64,000 nucleotides of DNA. Origin: Strigamia acuminata. Its lineage: Eukaryota; Arthropoda; Chilopoda; Geophilomorpha; Linotaeniidae. The DNA lies in assembly GCA_949358305.1 (NCBI GenBank), contig OX442324.1, positions 5,523,575 to 5,587,574 on the forward strand. The letters are read 5' to 3'. A program made the position numbers and the translations under genes. Positions 51,288 to 62,411 of the stretch are shown here, piece after piece. Under the pieces are notes generated by a model. It was not told where the DNA came from. It did not search any database and saw only the letters and a list, made by a program, of their open reading frames with translations. Every line of letters begins with the position of its first letter. Within the stretch, counting starts at the first letter, position 1.

Positions 51288-52506
51288 TTTGATTCTGGAA
51301 AAGTTTTAGTTCGGCAAGTGTAGAACGAAAGTTTTGGCAGCTTTAACCTTGTCCAAGGGTAGTTCACACGCGAGCAACCAGAGCAAACTTCAAATACGTC
51401 ATAATTATCACATTTTAACCACGAAAACGACAAAAACCAACGTCATTTGTTTAACCCTATAATAAAACCATAATTATGATAAAACCTAGCCTAAAAATAT
51501 CAAATCTTTTTCATTTGACAATAAATTGAACTTTAGCCATCTGTAAATAAATCTGTAACTTTTTATTTGACAAAAGAATTATTCCTTACATTTTGACACG
51601 AAATACATGTTTAAAAACTCACAATTTACATAATCAGCAAACTATTACTACAAATACAAGAAAGCACGTATACTGCATTTTAAAATGGGGGAAAAAGATA
51701 AAAAGTTAGTTGTTCCAAGTTAACAAACCAGTGCTTGTTTATCGATCTATTTATTAAAAGAAATTACAAAATGACATCTTTAATTTACTGCATAAAATAC
51801 CAACAAATTTTAAAGTAGAAAAAAACCAAATACGAATGCAGTTTGTGTATCAAAACACCTACATTTTTAAACGTTATCTAAAACTGTCTTGTCCAAACGA
51901 AACGAAAGAGAGTTTTGACACGTGATTCGCAGATAAACCGCCTATTTACTACACGATAGTAAATTTTGATAAGATTTGTAGTTTTTAAAGTTATGTCCAA
52001 ACGTGAGCACTTCATACTAAACATTTTATAATGCATAAATAGTATATCTGCCATTGCTCACACATTGTAAACCTAAAACACTTAATGAATTGTTATACAG
52101 TATGTAAATCTCAAAAACGACACTTTAACCGTATTTAATTTTTAAGCTCAGTACAAAAACTGGAATGATGGTTAATGGAATATGAAAAAGCCATTGACGA
52201 TTACTTATTTCATTAAAAACTTCAATCTTTTTTTTTCTTGAATGTTAACAATTCTAGCTGCTTGCAATCATCACAACCGAAAAACTATACAATATTTTTG
52301 AAAACCAAACTAACCCTATTCATTTGTTCGATAGGTTATACAATAATAATAATAAAAAAAAAATAAAAAAATGTACAATTACTGCATGTACCCCTCTGTT
52401 TATGCAATCACCTTTGGTAACAAAACAAGGTAATTACTTATATTTTATATTAATTTTTTTAATTCATTTTTATGGTAAGTCAAAAAATTCAACCAAAATA
52501 AACTCT
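51288..52506. other. PGK upstream / SCAR 3' intergenic DNA
   Basis: 1.2 kb containing the PGK promoter side and the SCAR 3' UTR. It is AT-rich and I see no coding exon or RNA gene. Confidence 0.55.
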
Positions 52507-54431
52507 TCATGTACTCCCATCCTCTTCCCAAGCCTCGCTGTCGTATTCGCTCTCGGAATTCGAATCGGAATCCGAAAATTCCATCGCTACTCGCCTTGCC
52601 AAAATGGAAGCAACGTCGTGAGGTGGCGTCTGTTTCTCTACTTCTTTTTGTTTATAATCCTCCACTTTCCTCAATTTAATTCCTAAAAAAAAAAAAAAAA
52701 AAAAAATATTTCATTAACCTTTTTAAAATAAATAAATAAACAATGTTGTTACCCTCTCTGATGGCAGCCAACAAATCACTCCTTGCTTCTTCGACTTGCG
52801 GCAAGCTCGTTCCCTTGTTCCTCGCTTCGACAGGTTTCATGTGAGCTTTTGCTGCTTCGATGCTAATCAACGGCTTATTGACATCTCCATTCGCAATCGG
52901 ACCATTCATCATGGGTGGTAGCGGTGGAGGCGGCGGCGGCGGCGGCGGTGCAGGCGCCGGCTCAGCGCACGGAGGAGAAACGACGGAAGACGACGACGGC
53001 GGCGGCGGAGGAGGTGACGGAGATCGTTCACACGGCGCCTGTTTGTGGAGATCTTTATCGGGAGTGGGTGGGGGCGGTGGAAGATCCATGTCGGGAGTTT
53101 CGTGATCCGAGCTCGTGTTTGTTTCGCGATAATGCTGGTAGTGGCGCGGAGTGCCTGTCGACGGAGTGGCAACTTGACCAGAATGGGGCTTGTGAGTAAC
53201 GGGGCCATTTGCCATCACATTGGCCGGCGGAGGCGGCGGAGGAGGAAGGACCTCGCGACCATTGGAGACGACTCTGTTCCTCAGGTTGCCCAATTGCATT
53301 CCGCTCGAAAGCGTCGGCGTCGGAGTATTGTTAGCACTAGGAGGTGCTGGCGGCGGATGCGCAGGTCGTAGAGTAGCAGTACCTCTTATTGCTCGGTAAG
53401 CAGAAGGGGTGAGTTGGGATTCGGAGTTGGGGGTGTAGGGAGGTGGCAGCGAATACTGCGAATATTGAGGATGTTCCATGTAAGCGGGAGGTGCCGGATA
53501 AGCCGTGGGACTCGAAGAATTGCGAGCATACAGTTCGGGGTTGTAAGATGCATGAAGTTCTAAGCTGTTCGGGCGTAACGGTCCGTGAAACGGAACTCCG
53601 TTATCGTCGAGCCTCATTTGACTCGGAGAGATTCCGTAGTGGCTTTGATCGAAAAATTCTCTCTGCGCTGCATGTTGGCGATATTTTTCCCTCGTATTAT
53701 GCGGCTGGCGAACTTTCTTATTGCGTCTAGCACCCCCTTCTATTCGAACTCTGTGTGGCTGCAAATTAAACATTACAAAATTAAATTTTTGTTTTAAATC
53801 TTTTTTTCCTTCAATCTTTTTAAACTCACTCTCTTTCCTTTGTCCAACATGATTCGCTCGGTGTCCTTGAGCATGTCTTGTCTCCATAGTTCGAAAAAGT
53901 AATTCGGATCGGTATAAAACTTAAGACCGTCTTTTCCATCTTCCCTGTACGGATTGAGCTTATCCAAAGGCGGAGGTTTATCACATTGTTTGTACGTTTC
54001 AAGCATCGCTGTTGGAATGGTAGACCGAGATACAACTTGCTGATCGTAAATGATTGAACTCTTGAATGCTTTCCTCATGTGTATATCTTGTAGCGATACT
54101 ATTCAAACCGTAAAGTTTATTTCAACGTTTTTTAAATCAATTCAATTTCATTCCGTTTTTTACCTTCTTCGACATTCGAATCCAATTGGGTGACTTTGAC
54201 ACCCAAGCGTTCAACTCGGACCCGAATCGAATTTGTACGCCGAACGATGTGACTTGCTTCGCTAAATAAATCGCTGAATATATCTTCAGCATGCTTGCTC
54301 AAACTACTCAACTGGCGGATGATGTTTGCCAACGTCCCGTTTGTCACGCATTCCAATTCATTAGGAACCTCAACTGGTATTGCACCTCGACTCAAATACA
54401 CAGGTTCAACGACTCGCTGGAGAAGCGGCAT
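52507..54431 (-). CDS. SCAR: SCAR/WAVE actin nucleation-promoting factor
   Basis: ATG at 54431 opens [20 protein letters not shown] with the WAVE homology domain ([40 protein letters not shown]). The next exons give [40 protein letters not shown] and the basic stretch [21 protein letters not shown] long proline-rich exon follows (about 52.76-53.76 kb, poly-Pro runs). The C-terminal VCA has a WH2-type region ([25 protein letters not shown]) and an acidic end with the conserved Trp ([11 protein letters not shown]), stopping at TGA 52507-52509. WAVE acts in the WAVE regulatory complex downstream of Rac to activate Arp2/3. The exon is far more GC-rich than its surroundings because of CCN proline codons. 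Confidence 0.95.
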
Positions 54432-55563
54432 CACTTAAATATTTACCTACTAATACAAATAACACAAATGAAAAATAATTACAATTTTTTTCTCACCTTT
54501 TCCGCTTCTTCAGAGCTCATTAAATCATCGAATTTGACTGCAGTTTATACCTTTACACAATTTTTGATCCAGATTAATGTTTCTATGGTAATAATCTGTA
54601 TAATGTTATTATGCTAACATTATGAATTTTTTTTCTTCAAAAATAACAATGTATGTTTCAGTATCAAAGGAAATAGCTTGGTTTCCTGTTGGTAAATGAA
54701 ATCAATGAGCTGTCAACTTGGATCAAGTTCAAGTTTTCAATTATGGGTTGGAAAAAAATGCCACAACTGGATAAAAGCGCAATTTAACTCACATCTGCCA
54801 CTGGATTATTCTCCAAATACACTTTCCCATGTGTCAAAATATTAAAGGGTTAACCAGGATGCAGGCCAATTTCGTTCAATTCGATTTAATTTAATCTGCA
54901 CTGACGCACCAATGCAACTGATTTTCACCAACTCGCTTCTTATAAATTGATTTGTTAGAAAAGATATCGCAAGATACTGAGTAAACATTTAAACACACAC
55001 AGGAAAAAAAATTAATAAAAAAATAAATTAAAAAATTAAAAAAAAAAAAATTACAGTTGCGGGAAGTTAATAATATTTCCACTTAATTTCCTGCTTTGGT
55101 AAGACCTTGCAACCAGATTACTAGAAACTTCATTTCAGCATTTAGAGGAAATTATTCAAAAAAAAAAATTAATAAATAACTTTTTTTTTTGAGTAATTTT
55201 AAAACAATTGTTTTTTTGGACCGCAAAATAAAATACAAAATGGCAGATAATCTTTAAAGCAATTAAAGATGGATCTAAAATAATATATATTCGAACACTT
55301 AAGTGGAGGAAAAACAAAACGACTTGTTCCATAGCTTTGAAAAACAATACTCATTACAGTAATTAGTACAGACGGAAAATTTTCGGTCATGAGTGCCGAG
55401 ACTTACAAATCCATGTTTGATGTTGTTTCAGTGAGCGGATATCTTTACAGTTTACTTAACCTCGTTTACGCACCGTCAAAGCGTAAATTTTGTTTAGGAA
55501 ATGCATAAAAGTTGTAATGGAATTGATAAAGTAGTAAATAAATGCGATTTCAACGGGAAAAGT

Positions 55564-55653
55564 TGGCGAAAGTTGGGAAAGTTGTCGTGTGTCGTTGGTC
55601 GACACACGAAACGCTGTTTTTCCCAACATTGATTTTTAAACCGATTTCGCCAG
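55564..55653. repeat. Foldback element with nested inverted repeats
   Basis: TCGTGTGTCG and CGACACACGA form a perfect 10-bp core around a 5-base loop. Further out GTTGGGAAA pairs with TTTCCCAAC (55572-55580 with 55619-55627), then GGCGAAA with TTTCGCC. Confidence 0.6.
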
Positions 55654-56642
55654 TCGAAATACAATTTCAATTTTTTCACGTGATATACAAACCTTTGTTC
55701 TATTTCGACAGCTTCAGCGGTATGAAAAGGTGACCGTGGTTGCAGAAAAGAACATTTTATCGAAATTTGACATTAACTAAACGTCAAAAGGTGACGGCCA
55801 TCAAGATGGATTCTTGTTCGTCATTCAGTTTCTGCGAGATGTCACAAAATAAAAGTAAACAACTGCAGAAAATTGTTTTTGTTTATTTTATTCATATATT
55901 TTATTTAATAAATTATTATTTTTATTTATAAAGTATAAATATCAAAATTCTTTTTTTTTAAAAACAAGAAACATAAAAACAGCGGTTTGCAGCCGCCATT
56001 AGCCACAGCTGATTGGTTGTTAAAAAAATAAAAATTAATAACTCAAAAAAGTCTTAAGAAAATAAAGAATAAGATTTGTTTTTATTCATAAATTTATTCC
56101 AAATATATTTTGCCTTTTAAATTGTTACTTTTTGCATTTACATTACACACATGACGACATTGAGGCGGAGATTTAGGCGCCAATTTCAAACCTCAAACTT
56201 CATAGTTTACCATTAAATTTGTGCTTACTTAAATAAAAAGAGGTTTCTATTAAAAATTTCACAAAAACCTTGCAAAAGTCTTTATTCTGCCAACTAAATT
56301 TTTAAAAAAAATTTAAAACGTAAGCAATTTAGTATTTAAAAAGAAAAAAAACACATTTTTCAAAGAAGGACAATTTCAGCTCAATGGGTGTACACTAAGC
56401 AAAAAATAGATCTTAAAGGTGATTTAATTTAAATGTAAAACGTGACAGTAAAGTAGATATCCGTGTTAGCCAAACCTTAAAACTTTCTCATGGCTAAGTC
56501 TTTCTCAGTGGCTCCATCTGACTTTGACCCAAAATTTTTCCCTACCCAAACACGTTTATTAAGGGCGTATCCATTATTAAATTTGCTATTGAACACTCAT
56601 ATTTTCCTTCCAAAGCCGAAAATCTATCACTTATAGAACCTT

Positions 56643-56653
56643 TAACCTTGACC
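56643..56653 (-). promoter_or_regulatory. FTZ-F1-like half-site upstream of cuticle gene 1
   Basis: The minus strand reads GTCAAGGTTAA, close to the FTZ-F1/SF-1 monomer site (YCAAGGYCR) with one mismatch. It lies about 50 bp upstream of the TATA box. A similar TCAAGGTTG is upstream of cuticle gene 2 (58375-58382). Confidence 0.3.
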
Positions 56654-56697
56654 GATTTGCTTGCAAAGGCTGACACTGACATAGGAATTCCTGTGCG

Positions 56698-56707
56698 TAT
56701 ATAAAAG
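56698..56707 (+). promoter_or_regulatory. TATA box of cuticle gene 1
   Basis: TATATAAAAG lies 51 bp before the start codon, leaving room for a 5' UTR of about 20 nt. Confidence 0.75.
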
Positions 56708-56748
56708 AAACAATCGTCTCTGCTAGTCCATACCAAGAACAAACAGCA

Positions 56749-57721
56749 ATGTGGCAAGTGGTAAGTATACATTACATTTCCTACTACTCCGTATTTCAAA
56801 ACCTCTCGGAGTCGCACCACTTAATAAAACTTGAACAAATTCACATTAAACTGGGTCAGTAATTCTGATTGGAAAATTTGGAAAATCCGCTTTAGGGTGG
56901 TCATTTATTGCAATACTGCATAATCAACTTTTCGATATGAATTTGTTACGCCATTCTTATGTAATTCGTCTCAAATAATTACTCTAATTCCTGCACAATT
57001 AAACTTAATTTCTTATTACTTGATTTTTTTTTAGATTCTAGCTACCCTTTTTCTCTGCTGGGATGTGTGTTTGACCCAAGAAGGCACATTTTCAGGGCAA
57101 CCACAACAGTACCAACAGCAGTACCAGCAACAACCAGCACAGTACCAACAACCAGCACAGTATCAGCAACAAGCGCCATCGCAACAACGGCCGAATCCAT
57201 TCTCAGCTCCACCAACTGGTTTTCTGCACAACCAAGCCCTAGATGGCTCTTATAATTTCGCTTACCAAACCAAGGATGGACAAACCAGAGCCGAAACCAC
57301 TGGAGCCGATGGAGCGGTTCGTGGATCATACGTCTACACATCTCCAGAAGGCCAAGAAGTAAAGGTCTCTTACACGGCTGACAAAAATGGTTTCCATGCC
57401 GACAGTGACGCCATTCCTAGAGCACCCGGTCCCGTTCCATCTGCGGCTGCTCCTGCCAGCCAGTACGCAGGGCCCCAGTACACTTCTCAATATTCTCCTC
57501 CACCACCACAACCACAATATGGAGCTTCGCAGCCGCAATACCAACCGCAATACCAGTCTCAATACGCTGCAGCACCGTCTCAATCCCAATACGCGGCTCC
57601 CGCTGCTCCTAATTACCCTTCGACAAGGACTTTGGGAAATGCCCCTATTGCACAATATTCGTTCGGAGAACCAAATATTCTTTCCAATTTACAAGGGCTG
57701 TTTAAAGCTCCATCACAATAA
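56749..57721 (+). CDS. Cuticle protein with Rebers-Riddiford chitin-binding domain (1)
   Basis: Exon 1 (56749-56760) encodes only MWQV and exon 2 (57035-57721) the rest, an architecture typical of arthropod cuticle genes in which an intron interrupts the signal peptide. The signal (MWQVILATLFLCWDVCLT) precedes a Gln/Tyr/Pro-rich repeat region (QYQQ, PAQYQQ). Next comes a chitin_bind_4 domain: DGSYNFAYQTKDGQTRAETT, then VRGSYVYTSPEGQEVKVSYT and ADKNGFHADSDAIPRAP. The C-terminal half is rich in Pro, Tyr, Ala and Gln. The protein is secreted by epidermis into the chitin matrix. A TATA box is at 56698 and a poly(A) signal at 57795. Confidence 0.93.
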
Positions 57722-58539
57722 TAATTTGTAGTATTTTTCTTAACAAGTGTAATTTTCTTTTTAATTTTTTTTTGTTCGGTTGTATCAACTATGTAATAAA
57801 ATTCGTACGTAAAAAAGAATTGCGTAAAATGTTATGATTAATAATAATCTGTCGACCTTTGGAATACAGTAAATACCTGTTTAACAAGTGTAATTTTTCG
57901 AATAAACTGGTACATTTGTTTAATTAAGTTTTGTCTGAATTCATATTTCTCTATTAATGTAAACTGCTACTCAAACAAGTACAATCAAGAAAATAAAAAT
58001 TCAGGGAAAAAAGTGGGTTGAAAGTGAAAGGAAAAAATAAAAGGTCGAAAAAATGAAATCATCACCTTCGGCTAGGTAAAAGTAAAGGTGTGACTTTTGC
58101 ATATAATAACGTGTTTCCGGCATGAATATACGCTAGATCAAGATAAAGACAATTTGATCAAAAATATTTTCATCACAAAAATAAAAAGAATTCTTTGTAT
58201 ACTGCTATTTTTTAAACGTTAATTCACGAGTTGTAATTCATCAATTCAAGTTCCATGCTGTAATAATTGTCAGTGTTGTGCAAGACGAAGCACTTGAAAT
58301 CAAGTTTTAAAAAGGGCGGGGGCAAAAACAAACGCAGACACTTACAGCATTTGGTGTTTGGGTTTTAGTCCTTCAACCTTGATCTGTTTGTCCCAAATTC
58401 CCATGTCCATGTGTGAGGAAATAATGTGGGTCAATGGAGTGAAGGCAATCTCGTGCAGGCTGTAGCCTTCATGTCTTTATAAAAGCAGTTTGGACTTGTG
58501 ACAAAGATGTTTGTTTTGCTTTTCAGTTGAGAAGGCAAC
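57722..58539. other. Intergenic DNA between the two cuticle genes
   Basis: Holds the poly(A) signal of gene 1 (57795-57800) and the promoter of gene 2 (half-site 58375-58382, TATA 58478). No coding sequence is seen. Confidence 0.6.
58478..58485 (+). promoter_or_regulatory. TATA box of cuticle gene 2
   Basis: TATAAAAG lies 62 bp before the start codon at 58540. Confidence 0.75.
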
Positions 58540-59614
58540 ATGACTAGATCATGCACGATGTCTTTTGCGGTAAGACTTGCTTTGAAATTCATTCTAATCC
58601 TTGTTAACCTTATACGAATCTTATCAACAGGTTTTCATACTTTCATTATTTTTTTATCCAAATATTTTCGCGCAACAAAAATTCCAACAAGAATTTTTCC
58701 AAGATGATTTCTCAGCTCGACCCTTGAGTCAAGAACAAGTCGCTCAACAGCGATTTGCTGCCCAGCAACGCTCTTTGCCGCAGCAATCTTTTCTCCCGAA
58801 AACGACTCCTGCTCCAGTTCCGCTGATTATCAAGCAAATTAACTCGGCTAATGAAGACGGCTCGTACACTTTTGGTTATGAAAGTCAGGATGGATCGTAC
58901 CGAGTGGAAACTAAGGAAGCCGATGGACTTACTAGGGGTAAATACGGATACATTGATGCTGGTGGTGTGCTGAGAGAAGTGGAATATTCAGCTGGAGGAC
59001 AATTTGGTTACGAACCGAGTGGATCTCACATCCAAGTTCCACCTCGTGCACCACCGAAGAAACCTGGCGAAGAGGAGGAATATGACGATCAAGGCAATCC
59101 CATTAACCCAAGACAACGATTTCAATCATTTGCTAATCCATCCGCATCGTTTGCTAGCGATCCCTCTCAATTTATCAATCATCAACCTCAACATGTGCCA
59201 GCACCTGCAGTTAGAACGCAATCAGTTCAACCTCTCGCAGCCCCACAACCACAACCACAACGTCAGAGTGTAAGATTCCCGGCTGCACAACCTCTGCCTT
59301 TGTCTCGTCCTAGAGATTTCACTTTTGAGGCCGCTCAGGCTCAAATTCAACCAATTCCACAACAACAACCTTTGCCGCGTGCCAGAGAGTTTGAATTCGG
59401 TGATGCCCAAGCACAAATTCAGCCAATTCCCGTCGCTCCACGTCAAAGGCAACCTCAAGTACAAGTTAGATTTATTGATGATGCACCAATAGCTGAGCCT
59501 GCGCCCAATTTTCAAGTCCAGAGACAACCCGCATCGTTTCAGAATCAGCGACAGCAACATTCACCTTTAAATGATTTTCTTAGTCAACTTCAGCAAAACC
59601 AAAGGCAGTTTTAG
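58540..59614 (+). CDS. Cuticle protein with Rebers-Riddiford chitin-binding domain (2)
   Basis: Exon 1 (58540-58569, MTRSCTMSFA) and exon 2 (58631-59614) again split the signal peptide, which continues VFILSLFFYPNIFAQ. A Gln/Phe-rich stretch leads to the chitin-binding domain: NEDGSYTFGYESQDGSYRVE, TKEADGLTRGKYGYIDAGG, REVEYSAGGQFGYEPSG and VPPRAPPKKP. The long tail is Gln/Pro-rich with two copies of a repeat built around PLPRAREFEFGDAQAQIQPI. The C-terminus is QNQRQF with TAG at 59612. It is in tandem with the first cuticle gene but the tails are unlike, so duplication is old or the genes belong to different subfamilies. Confidence 0.93.
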
Positions 59615-59895
59615 ATGAAGGCTTATCATATACACAAATACAGTGCATTATAATTCTATTAAAAATTGTTTTTGTAACGAATTAAGCATAATTTAGACTA
59701 CTGTCTTTGTATGACTGTTGACTAATAATCTGAAATCACACCATTACGTGTAAAAATGACCAATGAAATGCATAAAAATTATTTTAAGTACGAAATCGAC
59801 TTTTTATTCTATTTCCTAATACATTATTTGATCTCTTAAAGCAAAGCAGCGTGTGGATATGTCATAGCAAGAATATAATCTTGGTTGTAGTTAAC

Positions 59896-60980
59896 TTATT
59901 GAGGCTTGCAAACCAAAATTTCATAGTTTTGAATCGAAACTTCTAGGCCTCCGTAAGGAATATAAAGGCAACCGTGGCTAGGATGAATCTATATTATTAA
60001 ACTTTAAATTAGTTCATAAAAAAAAATTTAAAAAAAAAAATGTTTTTGTTGACCTTTCCACATGTCATTGCATTTTCGTGCACTGCCTTTCCAATATATA
60101 ATTTTTCTCCCTCTTGAGTTACGCCACCTTCAACAGCATTCTCTGGAATTTCTCCTCCAGAAGCTTCTACCCACTCAAACACTGCATTCTCTTCACCCAC
60201 TAAAGCCTAAAAAAAAATACAAGTAATAATAATAATAATCAAGATCCAAATAAGTTCATATCGTGTACTTCGTATTCCGATGACTGATGTTCTTCGCAGT
60301 TCCAGCTGACGAAACAAGCTTGGTATTCAGGAAATATTTTTCCTGGGATGACATCACCAAACATCGTTGCTCTTCCTACATACAAAGTCGCGTCACCATC
60401 TTGACCTCCAACTACAGCCTCTGCCGGCATTTCTCCTGCTGAACACTGAACCCATTTATAAAGACCTGAAAATCAAAAAAATTGCTTTTTAAGAAGGAAA
60501 TAATAATTTCTGTGTTTATCCAATTGCTGGAATGACCTCATCATTCTTTCTCATTGTTTAAAACCGCAGAATTGATTTTTATCAAAACTGACCTTGGATT
60601 TAAATAGTTAACATTTCTACAGGAAATAATTAAATTAATGAAAAATTCATCTAAAAGTATTTTTTCCCTGCCATTCACATTTCATTCCATGTTTTTTTTT
60701 CTCTGTTTTTTTCTATGTTTTTATTCACTGTAAATTAAATAAAAAATAAAACATAAAACATAAAATATTATTTTCGTAATAATTTTTAAGCTCGTATGAC
60801 CAGTTTGATTTAAATTAATAAAAAATGATAGAATAAAGTGAACAATAAAAAAAATAGACAAGTTCACAAGACACCATGAAAGAAATCATTAATATAGATT
60901 TGGCGCATTTTATGTGATCATGCTTTAAGAAATGGTTGGATTGCATAGCAACTCTACAACAATATAAACTAACCTTCCAT
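59896..60980 (-). CDS. DM9-repeat (DUF3421) protein
   Basis: A 7-nt first exon (60974-60980, ATGGAAG|GTTAGT) joins an exon ending near 60468 to give MEGLYKWVQCSAGEMPAEAV. The first DM9 repeat continues GGQDGDATLYVGRATMFGDV, IPGKIFPEYQACFVSWNCEE, SSEYEV. The second repeat has GEIPENAVEGG, KLYIGKAVHENAMTCGKV and ends HPSHGCLYIPYGGLEVSIQN, YEILVCKPQ with TAA at 59896-59898. Two DM9 repeats in about 150 residues is the usual size for this family, which is known as a cytosolic mannose-binding or infection-induced protein in several invertebrates. The role in this organism is inferred from the family. Confidence 0.9.
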
Positions 60981-61369
60981 TTTGTTTGCTCTGCGAGAAG
61001 ATTCCCCTTGCTCAAATTAATTTACAATAATATGAAATGATGCTCGTGTTGTAGTATGATACTTTCTTACACGTCATCATAGCCTCAAGCTGGACGTAAC
61101 CTTGTTTTTTAATGTCTTATGGGAGTCCGTACTCTCATAGTATACTCCCATAGCTTTGGCGGTACAGATATACTTCCATAGCTTTTGCCCTCTTTAAATT
61201 TTGCAGCATTGCAGTCATCCCACGGTTCGCTTCCTTACATGTTGATTATGACGAATTCTCTACGGTCTGATGCGTGACCAATTCTCTGTGATGTGATGTG
61301 ATGCAATGCGACTTCTTTTTGCAGTGTTCAAGAAGAAAACAAAAGAAAGAATCATAAAAAAAGAATATC
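60981..61369. other. DM9 gene upstream region
   Basis: No coding sequence. It contains monomers related to the 12.1-kb tandem repeat (61129-61190). Confidence 0.5.
61129..61190. repeat. Copies of the dispersed 30-bp repeat
   Basis: TACTCCCATAGCTTTGGCGG and TACTTCCATAGCTTTTGCC, separated by TACAGATA, match the monomers at 12101-12217 (TACTGCCATAGATTCGAAGT, then TACAGATGT). Confidence 0.5.
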
Positions 61370-61440
61370 TGCATCGGCCGGGAATCGAACCCGGGCCGCC
61401 CGCGTGGCAGGCGAGCATTCTACCACTGAACCACCGATGC
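61370..61440 (-). tRNA. tRNA-Gly (GCC)
   Basis: The minus strand reads GCATCGGTGGTTCAGTGGTA and ends GGTTCGATTCCCGGCCGATG C plus discriminator A. The anticodon loop is CTGCCAC (anticodon GCC). All stems pair and box A and box B are intact. A T-run terminator follows (A-run at 61355-61361 on the plus strand). Confidence 0.95.
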
Positions 61441-61602
61441 GATGGTCAAGTTGCTCTAAAATATTATTTTGACGATAAAATATTTGTTGTCTTTTTTTTT
61501 TTATTTGCGACCGTTTTTATGGGGGGAACAAAAAGGGAATTTGTGTTTTGGAAATTTAATGAGATGAATAAAATGGATAATTAAAAGAAAAAAAAAATGT
61601 GT

Positions 61603-61656
61603 TGCATCGGCCGGGAAGCGAGCCCGGACCGCCCGGTGCCATTGAACCAGCGATGC
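61603..61656 (-). pseudogene. Truncated tRNA-Gly pseudogene
   Basis: It keeps the two acceptor halves and the D- and T-arm remnants of tRNA-Gly, but about 17 nt including the 5' side of the anticodon arm are deleted. Position 7 is mismatched and box B is altered (GGCTCGCTTCC). The spacing and strand match its neighbours, so it is a decayed cluster member. Confidence 0.85.
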
Positions 61657-61869
61657 AGTTACAACCCTTTGAAACAAACAAACAATGCAAATTATTTTAA
61701 GAAATTATCAAAATTGTTGACGTTCTTTTCAAAAAAGAATAAAATATACATTAACTGAAAATAAGAACGTAAAATAAAAAATAACTACAAAAGAAAATAC
61801 AATAAAATTTTGACTGAAGGAATGAATTTCCATTAAAAGAAAATACTATTTTTACAACTTGTCAAAAAA

Positions 61870-61940
61870 TGCATTGGCCGGGAATCGAACCCGGATCACT
61901 CGTGTGGGAGGCGAGAATTCTACCACTGAACCACCAATGC
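61870..61940 (-). tRNA. tRNA-Gly (CCC)
   Basis: The minus strand starts GCATTGGTGGTTCAGTGGTA, and the anticodon loop is CTCCCAC (anticodon CCC). Acceptor, D and T stems pair fully; the anticodon stem has one C-A mismatch next to the loop (CTCGC with ACGAG). An oligo-T terminator follows (A-run 61864-61869 on plus). Confidence 0.88.
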
Positions 61941-62028
61941 TATATTTATTCCTGAAAATATTTTTATAGAAAACCATAAACTTTTGGCTAAACAATGCAT
62001 AAAAAAAAGCATAAAGTTTCAAAACAAT

Positions 62029-62099
62029 TGCATCGACCGGGAATCGAACCCGGGCCGCCCGCGTGGCAGGCGAGCATTCTACCACTGAACCATCGATGC
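62029..62099 (-). tRNA. tRNA-Gly (GCC)
   Basis: Nearly identical to the gene at 61370-61440. It starts GCATCGATGGTTCAGTGGTA and its acceptor change (G7 to A) is compensated on the other side, so the stem remains paired. Anticodon GCC. Confidence 0.95.
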
Positions 62100-62411
62100 T
62101 CACATCATCGGCTCCCATTTGATATGCATATGTACTAATTCATAAATTAATTTAACATATTTTCATATAAAAATTAAAAAAATACTTCAATATTCAAAGT
62201 TAGCACAGAAATGCATGAAAATACACTAAATTCATGGAAAATATAGTGTAACCCCCTAAAAGTCTTTTGCCAAGAATACATAAATTAAAATTTTCGCCGT
62301 CGAGAGGCGGCGAAATTGGAATTGTTTTGATTGTTTGTTCCCAGAATTAAATGGCTGCTGCAACACAATTTTTTGTTAGAAGTTGTTCCTGACACAAGTT
62401 CAAATACCGAT

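Larger units (their letters stand above)
54432..56748. other. SCAR upstream / cuticle gene upstream region
   Basis: 2.3 kb between divergent SCAR (-) and cuticle gene 1 (+). It is AT-rich with homopolymer runs (54.99-55.06 kb, 55.15-55.19 kb). It contains a foldback (55564-55653) and the cuticle gene promoter (TATA at 56698). No coding exon is convincing. Confidence 0.55.

Noticed and set aside
52860-53371. Gly-rich and Arg-rich plus-strand frames
   Set aside because: They are antisense shadows of the SCAR poly-proline exon.
55542-55733. 63-codon frame across the foldback
   Set aside because: Low-complexity translation explained by the palindrome; no promoter or splice context.
57042-57655. 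Minus-strand frames over cuticle gene 1
   Set aside because: They are shadows of the repetitive Gln/Pro/Tyr codons; the plus-strand gene has signal peptide, domain, TATA and poly(A).
61603-61656. Functional tRNA
   Set aside because: The anticodon arm is largely deleted and box B is altered.
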